Shown one piece after another: positions 12,152 through 23,576 of a DNA stretch of 64,000 nucleotides (positions within the stretch are counted from its first letter, which is position 1; each line of letters begins with the position of its first letter). Below the pieces are notes generated by a model. The model saw only the letters and a program-made list of their open reading frames with translations. It ran no database searches and was not told the origin of the DNA. This stretch comes from Notospermus geniculatus (lineage: Eukaryota > Nemertea > Pilidiophora > Heteronemertea > Lineidae). A program made the position numbers and the translations under genes. The stretch covers positions 510,510 through 574,509 of the forward strand of contig NMRB01000126.1 of the NCBI GenBank assembly GCA_002633025.1. Direction: 5' to 3'.

Positions 12152-12927
12152 GCTGAAAGGGTAAATGTCGTCCTGGGTTTTGATACAAGGACTACCCAGT
12201 AGTGATGTTCGGCTACCGAAACTACACCCAGGGTATTGCTTTAGGGTTAGTGATAAAACCCGGAATGAAACGAAACGAAATGAAATCATCGAAATGGGAC
12301 TCGCAGGGAAATTGGGAATTAACGTAGGCCGAGTTGAATGTTTTTTCAACATACCGGTACCACACAAAATCAAATTCTAGCGGAGGATCGTGGTACCAAA
12401 GGACTAAATTGCCGAATGAGACCAATTAGGCCTAACCACTAAAACACAAGTTCTGGACCCTATACAGTCTATAGGCCTACGTGTTCCTCGTTAGTAAATA
12501 CGCAGAGCATACACATGTATTTCGGTGGTTATTTCGATGCCTAGTGTTATGCCAGGGAGCTCTATATTTAGCGTAGGATGATTATAGATAATTGGGCAAT
12601 GGTGCCAGCCCACATCATGTACGAAATTCCCTTCGCGGCGGTGCTCCTCAAGTTGCCACCAGTTTCTTCTGTGTTTTCTTCACTCATTCGGTTGGTGCAT
12701 AAACCAAGCGTCAATGTCGGAGCAGATTCTATGTGAACCACCTAAATATCGATATTACAATAAGACTTGCCAAAACGAATATAAATTCATGCAAATCATG
12801 CCCATTTCGATCATTTCGATGATTTCATTTCGTTTCGTTTCATTCCGGGTTTTATCACTAACCATTGTTTTAGTGAAGATTGAGATCCTGGGTAATCTTT
12901 ACCCAGGACGACATTTACCCTTTCAGC
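12152..12927. mobile_element. 776-bp non-autonomous element with 9-bp target duplication (Mutator-like)
   Basis: Long terminal inverted repeats of about 140-160 bp start GCTGAAAGGGTAAATGTCG. After a diverged middle they share GGTTAGTGATAAAACCCGG and a run of GAAACGAAACGAAATGAAAT before the unique centre. AATACTGAC is present directly at 12143-12151 and 12928-12936. A 9-bp duplication with long terminal repeats is the usual signature of Mutator-like (MULE) elements. Internal sequence has no recognisable transposase, so it depends on a partner elsewhere. Confidence 0.88.
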
Positions 12928-12936
12928 AATACTGAC

Positions 12937-13548
12937 TTACGTGATTTATTCGATAGGTATCAGAATCACTACAACTTGTATTGACAATTGGGCCCCTAGG
13001 GTCGACGTTGTAAACATGGCTTTTTCAGCCCTCGTTTGATTATGTTGACAAGCTTTCCATCATGGTGTTGATCCAGGCAATTGTCAATATTCCTGAATGT
13101 TTGCAATGAGAAAGCTGATTCAAATACGTTTGTATACAACAAATAGGGTCCATAGTCCACCTGGTTGATGATGGCGTCAATCGTGCCACCTAGTCTCTGT
13201 TTCTTTGTGATGAAATACAATGACGTCTGATAACTTCGATTTTTTATTTGTCTAGGCCTACCTGCTACGAATGGTAAAAATCAGAGGCTGAGTATTCCAA
13301 GTAGCGTATGTTGGGTTAAACCTTCCACCAGTTTTTGTTCCCGGGAATCAAAGTCTGGTTTTATTGTTCATCGATGGGTTATGATGTATGGCAATAGTGA
13401 CCGTGTCCATGACCATTCGAATATACCCTGACAATAGCAGGCTATTGTAACTAGGAGTTGCATTCCCAGGACTCCCACTCCTTTCACACCAGTGTTAGAA
13501 TCTAATGCCCCCCCCCCACACCCCAATACAGGATGTCCCCCAACAATA
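12937..13548. other. No gene recognised; short C homopolymer
   Basis: Contains a C-rich run near 13508-13517. Nothing else notable. Confidence 0.45.
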
Positions 13549-13550
13549 TA

Positions 13551-13766
13551 CTCTAGATTTGTTCTTCTAAGGTCACTTCAGATATTTATGCTGTAGCTTG
13601 CCTAGCCCACGATATAGTCCATACAAAGAATTTATTAATTCTATTCAACATAACTGACCAATGAGTGAGTCTTGCGTTACAGCTCTTTATTTTGACATGC
13701 ATATTTAATAGGGTAGACGGTCATATGGGTGTTCAGTAAAGTAACCTTAGAAGAACGAATCTAGAG
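13551..13766. mobile_element. 216-bp MITE in a TA site
   Basis: Terminal inverted repeats of 26 bp, CTCTAGATT(T/C)GTTCTTCTAAGG then T(C/T)AC, with two mismatches. TA at 13549-13550 and 13767-13768. The interior is AT-rich without an open frame. Confidence 0.87.
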
Positions 13767-13768
13767 TA

Positions 13769-15470
13769 TTTTCGAATTAAAAAAGCGGCACCATTGAATT
13801 GGACTCTGGCGAGAACCAAGACCCTTAAACCCCACAAACAATACAGGACGGGGACATCAGGAATGACACCGGAAAGAAGTGAGAGTTATAATGGAATAAA
13901 GAATAAAGCGGTCCAGATTGGCTCTTCGATGGTTAATACGGACAACTTCAGGGGGGAAACACCATGTTTGACAGCTGTATGTCCACTCAGGTCCAGCCAG
14001 AACTGTTGGCCCTAATTCGAATTGATGTACTCACTCCCATTAGGACAATATTGGCTGTGCTTTTATAGACACGACACCATCAGATCCCAGGGATCAGACA
14101 TTAACACTTCAGGCCACTGCGTTTAGTGACTTCTGAAAGCCAAATTGATAGTCAGAAGATCACGACGAAACCTCCCGAGACGTAATACCTGGAGTCGTGA
14201 CAGGTTTTCATACATTTTAGTTACAGAAACATGAGAAGTTTCGGGAACCTGGAATAGAATACATAATGGATACTTACACAGAACTTGAAAAATGGTGACA
14301 TTTGCTCCTGGTGTGAGGCTGGCACTCTAGCGAGCTATTTAACGGGGGAAAGGAAGAAGAAATAGTGTTGTTATGACCTGTCGTGATATTTGTAGGCAAG
14401 AAAGTAAAAAAAATCTGTCCAATGATCAATGATAGATGAGAGGTGATCTTTTTTTGTGAAGTTAGGCGTGATAAAAATGATGTTTTGCTGACTTTCTAGG
14501 CAGTTGTCTGGCGATGCCTGATTTGGATGTCCACTTGGTGCAGCGGAAATATCCATCCCTGTTGTTGCTGGTGTCGTGGGTTCAAATTTTAAAAAAATCA
14601 GAACATTTCGCTGAATCAGCAAGTTTTGATATTATTCCTTTCGGCTGTGAACGTAGTTGTTTGGAAGGAAATTCCTGTCAAAAACTGACAGGTCGGTAAA
14701 AACATCGTCGACTGGTCTAAAATCTTGGGTGTCTATGACGGTTGCTTGATATTTAACTAACGAAATGCCTTTGTCGTGTTACCATATTCGATGAATGCCT
14801 GATATGGCACTGAACAGGGTGTAACTGACGTTTGCAGTGGGATTTCCTGTAATAGAAACCAGTAAGATCCGACGGCATGTTAGAAATAAAAACAGGGCCA
14901 GTGGTGCATAGTACAGACCTCTTCCGAAAGTCAGTTTTGGGGACAGAATGTACACGCAGTGCACGGCGATGCACTTTAACGATTCTGTACATTTTACCCT
15001 GGGCTAAATTTGCCCTGCTCCGAAGCCTGCAATTCTTTAAGTTCTCATTCCAACTTACCACGAAACATAGTTTGGCTTAATGGTGCTGCATCCGAGAATA
15101 ATATCATTGATGAATCATGAGAAATTCAACACTATGCAAGGATGGCGCAGTCAATGGATAAACAAACCCAATTCTGCCATCGTTTTTCGATCATTTCTGC
15201 TCACTTCCATTAAGATTTAATCCTAACGTCACCAGCTGCATCCTTAAAAAGTTTATTTTGAATAAAAAGAACAGTATAAAGATACTGGGCGAACATTGCA
15301 CTAATGGAATCAAATCGTGAAAAATACTTTAGAATTTCTAGCGTGGAGATTTGACTCAAAGGCAAATACATGTTTAGAAGCACATATTATAAGTAATGCT
15401 GCTGCGAAAATGCCAGGCTCAATCTGAGTTAACTACCAATAATATACCTGACGGTACCCGTTCTCTGGCC
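13769..15470. other. No gene or mobile element recognised
   Basis: Short frames on both strands overlap at 14753-15080 and none has a known motif. No tandem arrays. Confidence 0.4.
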
Positions 15471-15474
15471 ACGC

Positions 15475-15545
15475 TGTCAAGGAAGAGGGTATAGGAAACC
15501 GTACCGATGGGGAACACCCATGCTGGATCGCCCCGCATCAGAAGA
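15475..15545 (+). repeat. Dispersed 70-90-bp repeat, copy 1
   Basis: Shares CTGGCCAC, GGAAGAGGGTAT, CCGTAC and CGCATCAGAAG, in the same order and spacing, with 20516-20605. Similarity is about 70 percent, so an old dispersed family; type unknown. Confidence 0.55.
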
Positions 15546-15737
15546 GGTAGAAGATCTAATTCATGTCCAAATCATGAGTACAAAATTTTCCATCAAGTCT
15601 ACTGTGCCCTCATTTCATTTCGAGTTTGATCAAATATGTACCTAGCACTACAAAAAATAAGCCTTGGGTATCAGAATGATTGTGGTTTCGAGACTAAATC
15701 TCCGACCCTCTAACCATGACATGCTGTGGATGAAATT

Positions 15738-15870
15738 CAGGGCCAATATTCATATTAAAGCCTTGCTAGGCTTAGTTACTTGCTGAAGTGCCCAGTTTGT
15801 ACAGACCAATGTAGCCTACACAACTAACATCCAACTAAGCTCGCAAGGTTTTTATGAATATCGGCCCAGG
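15738..15870. mobile_element. ATATTCATAA-end palindromic element, subfamily 1
   Basis: Ends CAGGGCCAATATTCATA and TATGAATATCGGCCCAGG are inverted copies. Just inside, CCTTGCTAGGCTTAGTT pairs with AACTAAGCTCGCAAGG. The interior (TTACTTGCTGAAGTGCCCAG) is shared with 35160-35287. About 130 bp, no coding capacity; target duplication not resolved. Confidence 0.8.
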
Positions 15871-15878
15871 AATCCAAA

Positions 15879-16001
15879 GCCCATATTCATAAGACCTTGC
15901 CAGCTTAGTTGGTTGCTAGTGGTGTACATTGGCCTGTACAATCTGAGTAGGCTAATTTAGTAAGTAACTTATCCTGTCAAGGTTTTATGAATATGGGCCC
16001 T
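15879..16001. mobile_element. ATATTCATAA-end palindromic element, subfamily 1, second copy
   Basis: Begins GCCCATATTCATAAGACC and ends GGTTTTATGAATATGGGCC, with inner CTTGCCAGCTTAGTTGGTTG. Lies 8 bp after the element at 15738 and is closely related, so the two sit as a doublet. Confidence 0.82.
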
Positions 16002-16003
16002 GG

Positions 16004-19000
16004 AAACCAGAAAAAGGAAGGTCGTCTCCAAAGTGTCTTCAGCCAGCCACTACGTCCATGTAATTGCTACAAGCGCCCTTTCTCCAACTCCATCAAACTA
16101 AAATTACAAATCTCCACAGACCTCTCCGTGAGCCCTTTTTGCCGTCAAATATTCATTTCTCAAACGGTTCTCCTTTATCATAATTTCCACCTTCTAATAC
16201 AAACACAGGGACGCACCAGGAGAGGTTAGATTTCCCAAGATAACCATCACAGGAGTTTAAAATTCTTCCCAGCCAGCGAAAGAATTGCCACCGTGTATCA
16301 GATGTTTGCTGTGTACACAGTAGTCAGTGGTAATTTGATTTTAACGTGTGACCGTTGATTACATACGAACAAGATGCGATTTGGACCGTCGGTGTTTTAT
16401 CGAGGAAGCACTGGTGTTTACCGTGTTTGTTGTTGTGGCTGATGGAAGACAAACCTAAAAGACGGTCCTGGTTCCTTTAATAGCGTTTTCAGCTAAGCGA
16501 CAATCGTAATTTTTGTACCGCTGGCTGCAAAATAGAAAATCCGAACGAATTCATGAAAATGCCATCGGCACAACCAACCTAAGACGCTTCAGTCAATTCC
16601 ACAGTTTCTCTGAGTGGTTTCATTCTAAAAACATGTCTGTTTTCCCTCGTTGTTGATGCGGTTTGCTCTAAGTTATAAAAAGTTCTAATCCACAGACAGA
16701 TGCTGCAAGTTCTTTTAACCATTGTCAATTTCCCATCCTTTGTGTCTTTCTCTATTAGTATTTCCCAAGTGATTCCGCTAATAGCAACACCTGCGTTACA
16801 AGAACACAGGAGATTGTTTATCAAACGGATATTAACTTTATCAAGTTTTTTTGTAAGGTTTATTTGAAGCTTCCCACGTATTTTTGCATTGTGTCTAACT
16901 GAGGTGGGATTAGGTTATGAAAATGAACATGCGAATTGCGAGATCGGCCTTACAATCATGACATCATACATCACGTCATCAATTACGTAATTCCACCAGC
17001 CATTACATCATCTATTACGTCATGCATGGCTCGTTGTAGCCTAGTTCTGATCAGATCCTTCGGTTACTGAAACCATACTTTATTGAGGATTTGAATAAAA
17101 AATTGTGCCAGCTTTTTCCAACCAAGAGCTGACCTTCAATTACTGAAGCCAAACTTACGCTTGCTGAAATGAATACTGATATGGCGTAAATCACCAAGAA
17201 CTTTGCAACTTGTTAGAATTACAATGAATTTAATGATATATCTTCGCAATTTTTACATAACAGAAGTAAGTTCTGAAACTAACTTGCAGGATCAATAAAT
17301 AAATGTCTGGAAATAAAGCAGGGAAATGCCCGGAGGGATTGGTCCGACGGGTTCTAACTGATGTTGGAGCAGATTTAGTGACAGGAAAGATTGATAAATT
17401 CGAGTTTAAGAGGGAGTAGTATCAGCAATGTATAATGTTGTAACGGCCATCAGATTGCCTGTCAGTTAATCTGACACCTCTTGTATTGTTGGGGTCCACA
17501 CAGTCTTGGCTCATGACGTGGTCGTTGTAAGAGGTTTTTGGCGCCAAAAAAGTCTGCATCGCACATTTCCTCGGTGGAATGTTCTGATGATGCAATATGG
17601 AATGAAATCCCGGAAAAAGTTTTTTAAAAATGTTGCCAGTGTACAGGCCTTTAGAATGACTCAACCATGAAGGTGGTGAGAGAACAGTAGTTCCTTCCAG
17701 TGAACTTGACAACCTCCCCTCCCACCTAGTTACCAGGTTCATATGACCTTCGGCCTAAGTCTGAAGTGACAGCTTTACCTAATCTAATAAATACCAATAA
17801 AAAAACAGAAAATAGATTGATTTCAAGTAAATGTGCAGCCCTAGGGTGTCGTGTTTTTGGCATTCGTGAGACGAAGGAGGGACCAATAAATCAGCCTGGA
17901 TATGTGTTCATCAAAAAACATGCAAATCAATCTGATTCTAGCTCCGGAGGCTACGATGCTTTAAATTGGCTGCAACTTGATTTGTAGTGACGAGTGCGAT
18001 CGGCAAATCGCTTTGGCGTAAAAAGTGTTCAAAATGTGGTAGTGCCGTTGGCTTGACGTGACTGCGCCGTCTGTTTGAATTATTTGAGGGGTCGTGATTG
18101 GCTGGTGCAGTGTTTAGCTTTATGGCGTCATGTGGCTTGAAAACAGGTCTTATTCTGCCGCGTTTTGAGTGGAAAAGAACAGGCCCCCTCGGGAAACGAA
18201 TGCTATACTCTTGTAAGAACCGTCTTATTACTCGGATCAGAAACTAACACCTGTGGTAAACTGCGTCCCAGTTCGTCATAATATTCTTATCTTTGCCTTC
18301 CATTTTCTTTGTCATGTAAATCGAAAAGGGCGGGAACTGATATGGTGGTCGGGTGGCAGTAAAACACGAACGCTCGTCTCGGTTGATCGTTTCCATTGCT
18401 ACTGGTCGTACGGCGGCAGATTCGGCGCGTCCTGCAGACGTTCCACCAATCATATTCTTCGGTTCGGTCCGTGTTACCGCCTCCCTGATTGGTTGAACGC
18501 CTTCCCGACGCGTTGCTTGCGCGCCAGTCTGTCACCGCCTTTAAACTCTCTACTACATCGGAATTACATTGCGTTACACGACTTCTCAGCGTTCTTTGCA
18601 CAACTAATAAAGAAACCATCATTAGTTTCGGTTTAAAACCGCGATCGCAACTATGAAAATTGCCAAGTGCGATGGAAAATATGAAGATTGGAAAAAATGC
18701 CTGATCTTGATTGTGACTTTTTCAATTTCATTCAGCTCAAACTCACTACTGGCTGCACTGATCCGAGAACTCCTTAAAAAGTAATATGAAATGTACGCAT
18801 CGAATTCTGTTCATCATTAAACATCAAGTTCCCGTAGAAAATGCTTCAAAAAGAAATTTTGCGACTAATTCCTTCTGAATAACGCAGTTCTATTCAATTC
18901 AATATCCTCTCTGTGTCAAGATTATAGCAAATTCTCAACTGAATGACAATACACAGCATCTTGAGATTGGCATTCCGTTTGTCTTGGTTTGGAAAAAAAG

Positions 19001-19299
19001 GACTATTGGCATTTGTGGTATAGAAACCTTGAGCTGTGTGCACTGGTTGGTTAAACCCGATGCATCAGTGCCACTTGTGGGGTTTTATCAGATTTTTTGA
19101 TAAAAAACTGTTGTAGAATCTTGCTGTTACAGAACGAACAGCTCATGAGACTTTAATTGATGAACATGCAACAGTGCCAGTTGTCAATACTCTCTTTATT
19201 GGTTTTCGTAAAAAGTGTGGAGAACTTCGCTATTACTGTCAGAGTGTCAATCCTGAGACATGAAGAAATTACTGGGGTGTGAAACTGACGGTGCTGCTC
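16004..19299. other. No gene recognised; CpG-rich patch at 18340-18540
   Basis: Long, mostly featureless interval. At 16960-17030 several TACGTCA/TTACGTA-like motifs cluster without a clear period. The 18340-18540 patch is annotated separately. A 106-codon minus-strand frame at 17422-17742 is unrecognised. Confidence 0.45.
18340..18540. promoter_or_regulatory. CpG-dense patch with CCAAT-type boxes (candidate promoter)
   Basis: CpG dinucleotides are visibly denser here than in the surrounding AT-rich sequence, including CGGCGCG, CGACGCG and GCGCGCC. CCAAT at about 18451 and its inverse ATTGG at about 18488 are present, with another ATTGG at about 18099. No TATA box or following coding exon identified. 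Unmethylated CpG islands mark promoters in many animals; applying that here is inference. A decayed GC-rich repeat is the alternative. Confidence 0.22.
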
Positions 19300-19307
19300 A
19301 TCCTGCG

Positions 19308-19380
19308 AACATCAGGGGTTCTTAGCGTTCGCTCCCTTCTGCGGTGACGAAGGGAGCCAGCGCTAAGAACCCCTGATGTT
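19308..19380. repeat. Strong hairpin, 32-bp stem with 9-base loop
   Basis: AACATCAGGGGTTCTTAGCG followed by CTCCCTTC pairs with its inverted copy with two mismatches; the loop is about 19340-19348. Weaker pairing continues about 10 bp outside. It abuts the 44-bp minisatellite. Probably a small foldback element, but no target duplication was found. Confidence 0.85.
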
Positions 19381-19398
19381 CTCGGGATGGTGCTGGCT

Positions 19399-19640
19399 TT
19401 TGAGACATGGATTGTTCCTGGCGTTGGTGCCGCTCCTTGTCTTTTGAGACATCGATTGTTCCTGGCGTTGGTGCCGCTCCTTGTCGTCTGAGACATGTAT
19501 TGTTCCTGGCGTTGGTGCCGCTCCTTGTCGTCTGCGACATGGATTGTTCCTGGCGTTGGTGCCGCTCCTTGTCTTCTGAGACATGGATTGTTCCTGGCGT
19601 TGCTGCTGCAGAGCATTCGTATGTTTGTCTGATCCTGGCG
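19399..19640. repeat. 44-bp minisatellite, 5 copies plus a partial
   Basis: ATTGTTCCTGGCGTTG begins at 19411, 19455, 19499, 19543 and 19587, a strict 44-bp period, with TGCCGCTCCTTGTC in every unit and only scattered substitutions. A partial unit (GATCCTGGCGTTGGAGCC) follows near 19631. Because 44 is not a multiple of three, three minus-strand frames each pass through, which explains the overlapping open frames. Confidence 0.95.
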
Positions 19641-20350
19641 TTGGAGCCACTGAATTCTAAGATGGAACGTTCCACACTGTGGCTTGTGTTGCCGCTTCGA
19701 ATCTTTGCGCGTTTTGTGATACGATCGACATACACCCCTTGCCCCCTGGAGATAAAAAGTCCTGTCAACTCGTATGTTTAGGATCTGTCACAATAATTGC
19801 ACAGCTTGCTGCCTTGGGGTGGCATTTAAATGATGGATGTGCTAGTCACTGCATTGATTTCATTACTTTAGCCAATCCATCAATTAATCCCACCCCCTCT
19901 GCGGAATCACAAACAGGTTGGTTAATATTGGTCTCGTTCATGAGTGTGCAATTCTTAGAAGAATGATGAGGATGGTCATTTTATTTGCATCGAAGAAAAT
20001 CATCGCCTCGGTGTTATGGTCATATCGTCTTAACGCTCGTTTCCGCTTTGCAAATTGGCAACGTAGATTGACTGGTGTACTTTCGCCGCTTCTGTGCACT
20101 CAGTCATGAGATACACTTATGCACTCGCCGCATGTACATTACGCAATGCTGTACGCGAAGGCCGAGCTCAAATCTGAAGTAGTATACCAATATTACATCC
20201 GACAGTCCCCTGTAATACTTTTTATTGCCCGTTTGCCAAAGCCTCCCGGCAAAAGATAGACGAAATAGGCCATTGAGGGAGGCACTGATGTGTCTCAGTT
20301 CTTGAGAATCCGCCAAATAAAGCCGACAATGGCATACTGGAGGTATTCGA
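19641..20350. other. No gene or repeat recognised
   Basis: Nothing beyond short unrelated frames. Confidence 0.4.
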
Positions 20351-20356
20351 AGGCTA

Positions 20357-20493
20357 GGCGCACATGGACGGCAAATCTCAACGCAGTAGGGGTGTTTTTA
20401 AAGTCGACTGCCCCGGCTGAATGACGATTCGAGCAGCGTTGGATCAGTCGACTTAAAAACACCCCTACCGCGTTGAGATTTGCCATGTGGGCT
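20357..20493. mobile_element. 137-bp foldback MITE in a TA site
   Basis: Arms of about 50 bp contain GGCAAATCTCAACGC(A/G)GTAG, then GGGTGTTTTTAA, then GTCGACTG, nearly identical inside and more diverged in the outer 12 bp. TA at 20355-20356 and 20494-20495. The spacer is about 35 bp. Confidence 0.87.
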
Positions 20494-20515
20494 TAGCTTA
20501 AGTCATTGCCCCTGT

Positions 20516-20605
20516 CTAGCCACACCGTTCGGGAAGAGGGTATCGCAACCCGTACATGCCGTACGAGTGGGCAACGCCTAAGCTGGCTCACTCCGTATCA
20601 GAAGT
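20516..20605 (+). repeat. Dispersed 70-90-bp repeat, copy 2
   Basis: Partner of 15475-15545; starts 23 bp after the foldback element, as if the two were acquired or duplicated independently. Confidence 0.55.
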
Positions 20606-22299
20606 ATAACTGCGAACAGTATTCAAGTACCTTTTGCTGACAACCTTCATTTGTTGATTAGTCGTCCTGGGTCCAGACAGACCAATCAATCAATTAGTGG
20701 TGGCCCTCTGATTGAGTTCCAAGAATCATGGTTATCAGAACATCATTGCTCTTCACTGATTTCATTAAAGGACGCAATCCACACAGAGGGTATACCCGAG
20801 ATATACTTCCAGATATACTTCCAGATATCATACAAAGTTACTAATGTAAGTGTCTGACAATTACTGACTAACCAACCTGATATAAGACATATCGGCGACC
20901 GGTGGACGGCGCGTGATCATTGTCGTTTTGAAGATATCCAATTTATTGAAATGTACAAGGTTTATTAGATTTTCAGGTGATTTTATTTTGAGGAGATATG
21001 AGTGGAATAAATAAGATATGATATATGATATGAATTGGGAGTGGCGGAGACTGTCTGTGGTCATTGCGAATTCTGCGCCTCAATCCAGCTGGTCTGAAAG
21101 AATTTTAGTGATGCCCTGAATGAGTGCTCCTTGAGTTCCCCCAAAAAGTTTATCTCCAAAGGCGCCTCTCTACGTAGGTTTTTTTTGCCCAGGTTGGTTC
21201 GCTTGGCTACTCCACCGTAGAAAACTTGGGTAGTCACCTGCATCAGTGGTCTTAGCGTCGGTCGTTAGGGAACCAAAATGGTGAATTGCCCTTCAAGAGC
21301 CAACTTCCGAGCCCACTCAGCGTAAGAACACTCCCGTCTGGCGAAGCATCATTACACCTCATGTCTTCTCCTCTGTTAGTTCCACGCAGGTAGATCATCG
21401 GAAAAACAAAACATCACCCCTAATTGACCTGGTGTAATCGAATTACTAGTCGTGTCAATACAGAATGAGTGATGGCCCTCTAAATCTGGGGAAAAAACCT
21501 CTTCATTGTAACCAGGCGAGGAACTCCCGACAGCAAACCAACACCAGTCTTTCCTTACTTAATCAGACAAACAAATTGACTTGCACGATTATTTGTTCAG
21601 TGATTCGACAGATTTATTGCAGGTTTGGAACTCTGGGTAATGTTCCTACCAATGTCAAGGTCAGACTGCGGAAAACATGGAGAATGACGTCAATCTCGAC
21701 TATTTATGACTAAAGACGCGCCAAATATGCATAAAAAACTTCAAGAAATACCCTGAAGTCGCTTCTCCACCTGAGAGTTTTCTCGCGCAAGTGGCTCTCT
21801 ATGGGCCCAACTCAGCCGTAGACTTGGAAACTACATGTATAGACGAGAGTCGTTGGTGTCGTTGGTCAAGGCGTAAGTCGATGAAAGCCAACAATGCTGA
21901 CTAAAGTTCCCCATTGATAGCCAAGAGATCACTTGAGGAGCGACAGATATTAAAGAAATCGGTCGAGAACTTCGGTCTAGAGGCAGGGACAAAAAATTGA
22001 TGAGTTTGCAGGCCGAAATGGACTACGGGGCAATAAAGCTGTGATACTGCTCATTGCCATGTCATGTTCGCCAAATACTTCATTTCTTCCAATGGCCCCC
22101 ACATGAATTATTAGTGGAGGAGATAAGGTGATAAATGGCCAATATTAGATTGATCAGACCCATCTATGTCTCATGTGTTGCTATGATGCGTGTCGAATTG
22201 ATTCTGTCATGTATGAGCTATAATGATGTCAAATGAAGCGGGTTTGGTCAGCCTCTGCTTTGGTCACGAGAGTTGGCGATTCTCTACGTTCTGACGTCC
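20606..22299. other. No gene or repeat recognised
   Basis: A short direct repeat (GATATACTTCCA twice at about 20800-20822) is the only structure noted. Confidence 0.4.
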
Positions 22300-22715
22300 C
22301 TGTTCGCCTTGGTGTTGCCAGTTCTGCCATTCTTTTGTCCACAAGCCAATGGTATTGCCAGTCCCACCATTCTTTTGACCTCAAACCAATGGTATTGCCA
22401 GTCCCACAGTTCTTTTGACCTCAAGCCAATGGTACTGCCAGTCCCACAGTTCTTTTGACCTCAAGCCAATGGTATTGCCAGTCCCACAAGTCTTTTGACC
22501 TCAAGCCAATGGTATTGCCAGTCCCGCAGTTCTTTTGACCTCAAGCCAATGGCATTGCCAGTCCCACCATTCTTTTGACCTCAAGCCAATGGCATTGCCA
22601 GTCCCACCATTCTTTTGACCTCAAGCCAATGGTATTGCCAGTACCACAGTTCTTTTGACCTCAAGCCAATATTGCCAGTACCACAGTTCTTTTGACCTCA
22701 AGCCAATAGCATTGC
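22300..22715. repeat. 40-bp minisatellite, 10 copies
   Basis: TCTTTTGACC recurs at 22371, 22411, 22451, 22491, 22531, 22571, 22611 and 22651, with an earlier TCTTTTGTCC at 22331 and a shortened unit at about 22686. Each unit holds CAAGCCAATGGTATTGCCAG and a TCCCACAG or TCCCACCA variant block. Phase is exact for eight units, indicating recent expansion. Confidence 0.96.
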
Positions 22716-23280
22716 CAGTCCTCTCTCTGTTGACTTTCCACCGCTCTTCCCTATCCTTGCTTTTGCCAACTCCTTCTGTTACCTGCTGATTCGTTCCATC
22801 AGGGCAAAAACCTGCAGTGACCAGAAAGCATTCTATACTTTATATTGATCCACAATCATGACAACATATTAAAAAGTCATCATGCTCAGAAGGTTATTGG
22901 CAAAAGAAAGGTCATAGTCACTCTCGTAGTGTAATTTAAAAATCTGTGAACGTTTCTCTCATTATGTTCCAAAAATACCGATATGATTTTATCTCTCTGT
23001 GAAAGAAGTGTTAGCAAATAATATTAATCGGTGCGTGATGGACCTCGGGAACGTGTTGGTCCTTTGTGGTGCGGGTAATTATCGATGAAATCATTCAGTG
23101 TAATATTATCGATCAGATGTAGTTTTGGAATATCGAAATTTGTTACTAGTTATTTCCGCCACGTGATTTCAGTTCAGGTGTTCGTGATTTTTCAGTTGGG
23201 ATGGTTGGGGTCATGTCTAAAAATATTGTATTGTGGACTTGGCATTTATATCAGGACTACAGACAACATTGGGCAACTCT
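22716..23280. other. No gene or repeat recognised
   Basis: AT-rich spacer between a minisatellite and a SINE; nothing recognised. Confidence 0.4.
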
Positions 23281-23283
23281 AAT

Positions 23284-23440
23284 GTACAGCAGGAGGAAAC
23301 CGGAGTGACCATAGAAAACTTGCACTGTCAGAGATAGTTTGCCTTCTCTATCACATAAAGAGCGGGTTCTACCGAGGATCGAACCCGACACGACAGAGGT
23401 GACAGGCAATGATGTTTCCACTGCGCCACTCTGATTGGGA
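23284..23440 (-). mobile_element. tRNA-derived SINE, family B, copy 1
   Basis: On the minus strand, box A TGGCGCAGTGG (plus coordinates 23419-23429) and box B GGTTCGATCC (23376-23385) have tRNA-like order and spacing. Downstream come CGCTCTTTATGTGATAGAG and CTCCGGTTTCCTCCTG, both also seen in other copies. RNA polymerase III boxes define tRNA-derived SINEs (established). The head is shared with 31110 and 61460, the tail with 49978. Confidence 0.85.
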
Positions 23441-23576
23441 GCTAGATTCAGCCGCCGTATGAGGAGTGTCTGCGAAGGTGGGAAACAGACATTACTTGTA
23501 CACACACCAGCTGTTCAAATCCAAACCTGTGCAAACTGCAGCTTACTGCCTTCCTTAGTAGTTAAGATACGAAGAT

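Noticed and set aside
18253-18636. 127-codon plus-strand frame across the CpG-rich patch
   Set aside because: A 111-codon frame is open on the opposite strand over the same bases, as expected for GC-rich sequence poor in stop codons; no motif recognised.
19269-19768. Three overlapping minus-strand frames with repeated peptides
   Set aside because: A 44-bp unit rotates through all three frames, so each frame stays open; not evidence for a repeat protein.
22300-22715. CRISPR-like array
   Set aside because: The units are contiguous 40-bp repeats with no unique spacers, no leader or cas genes, in animal DNA; a minisatellite.
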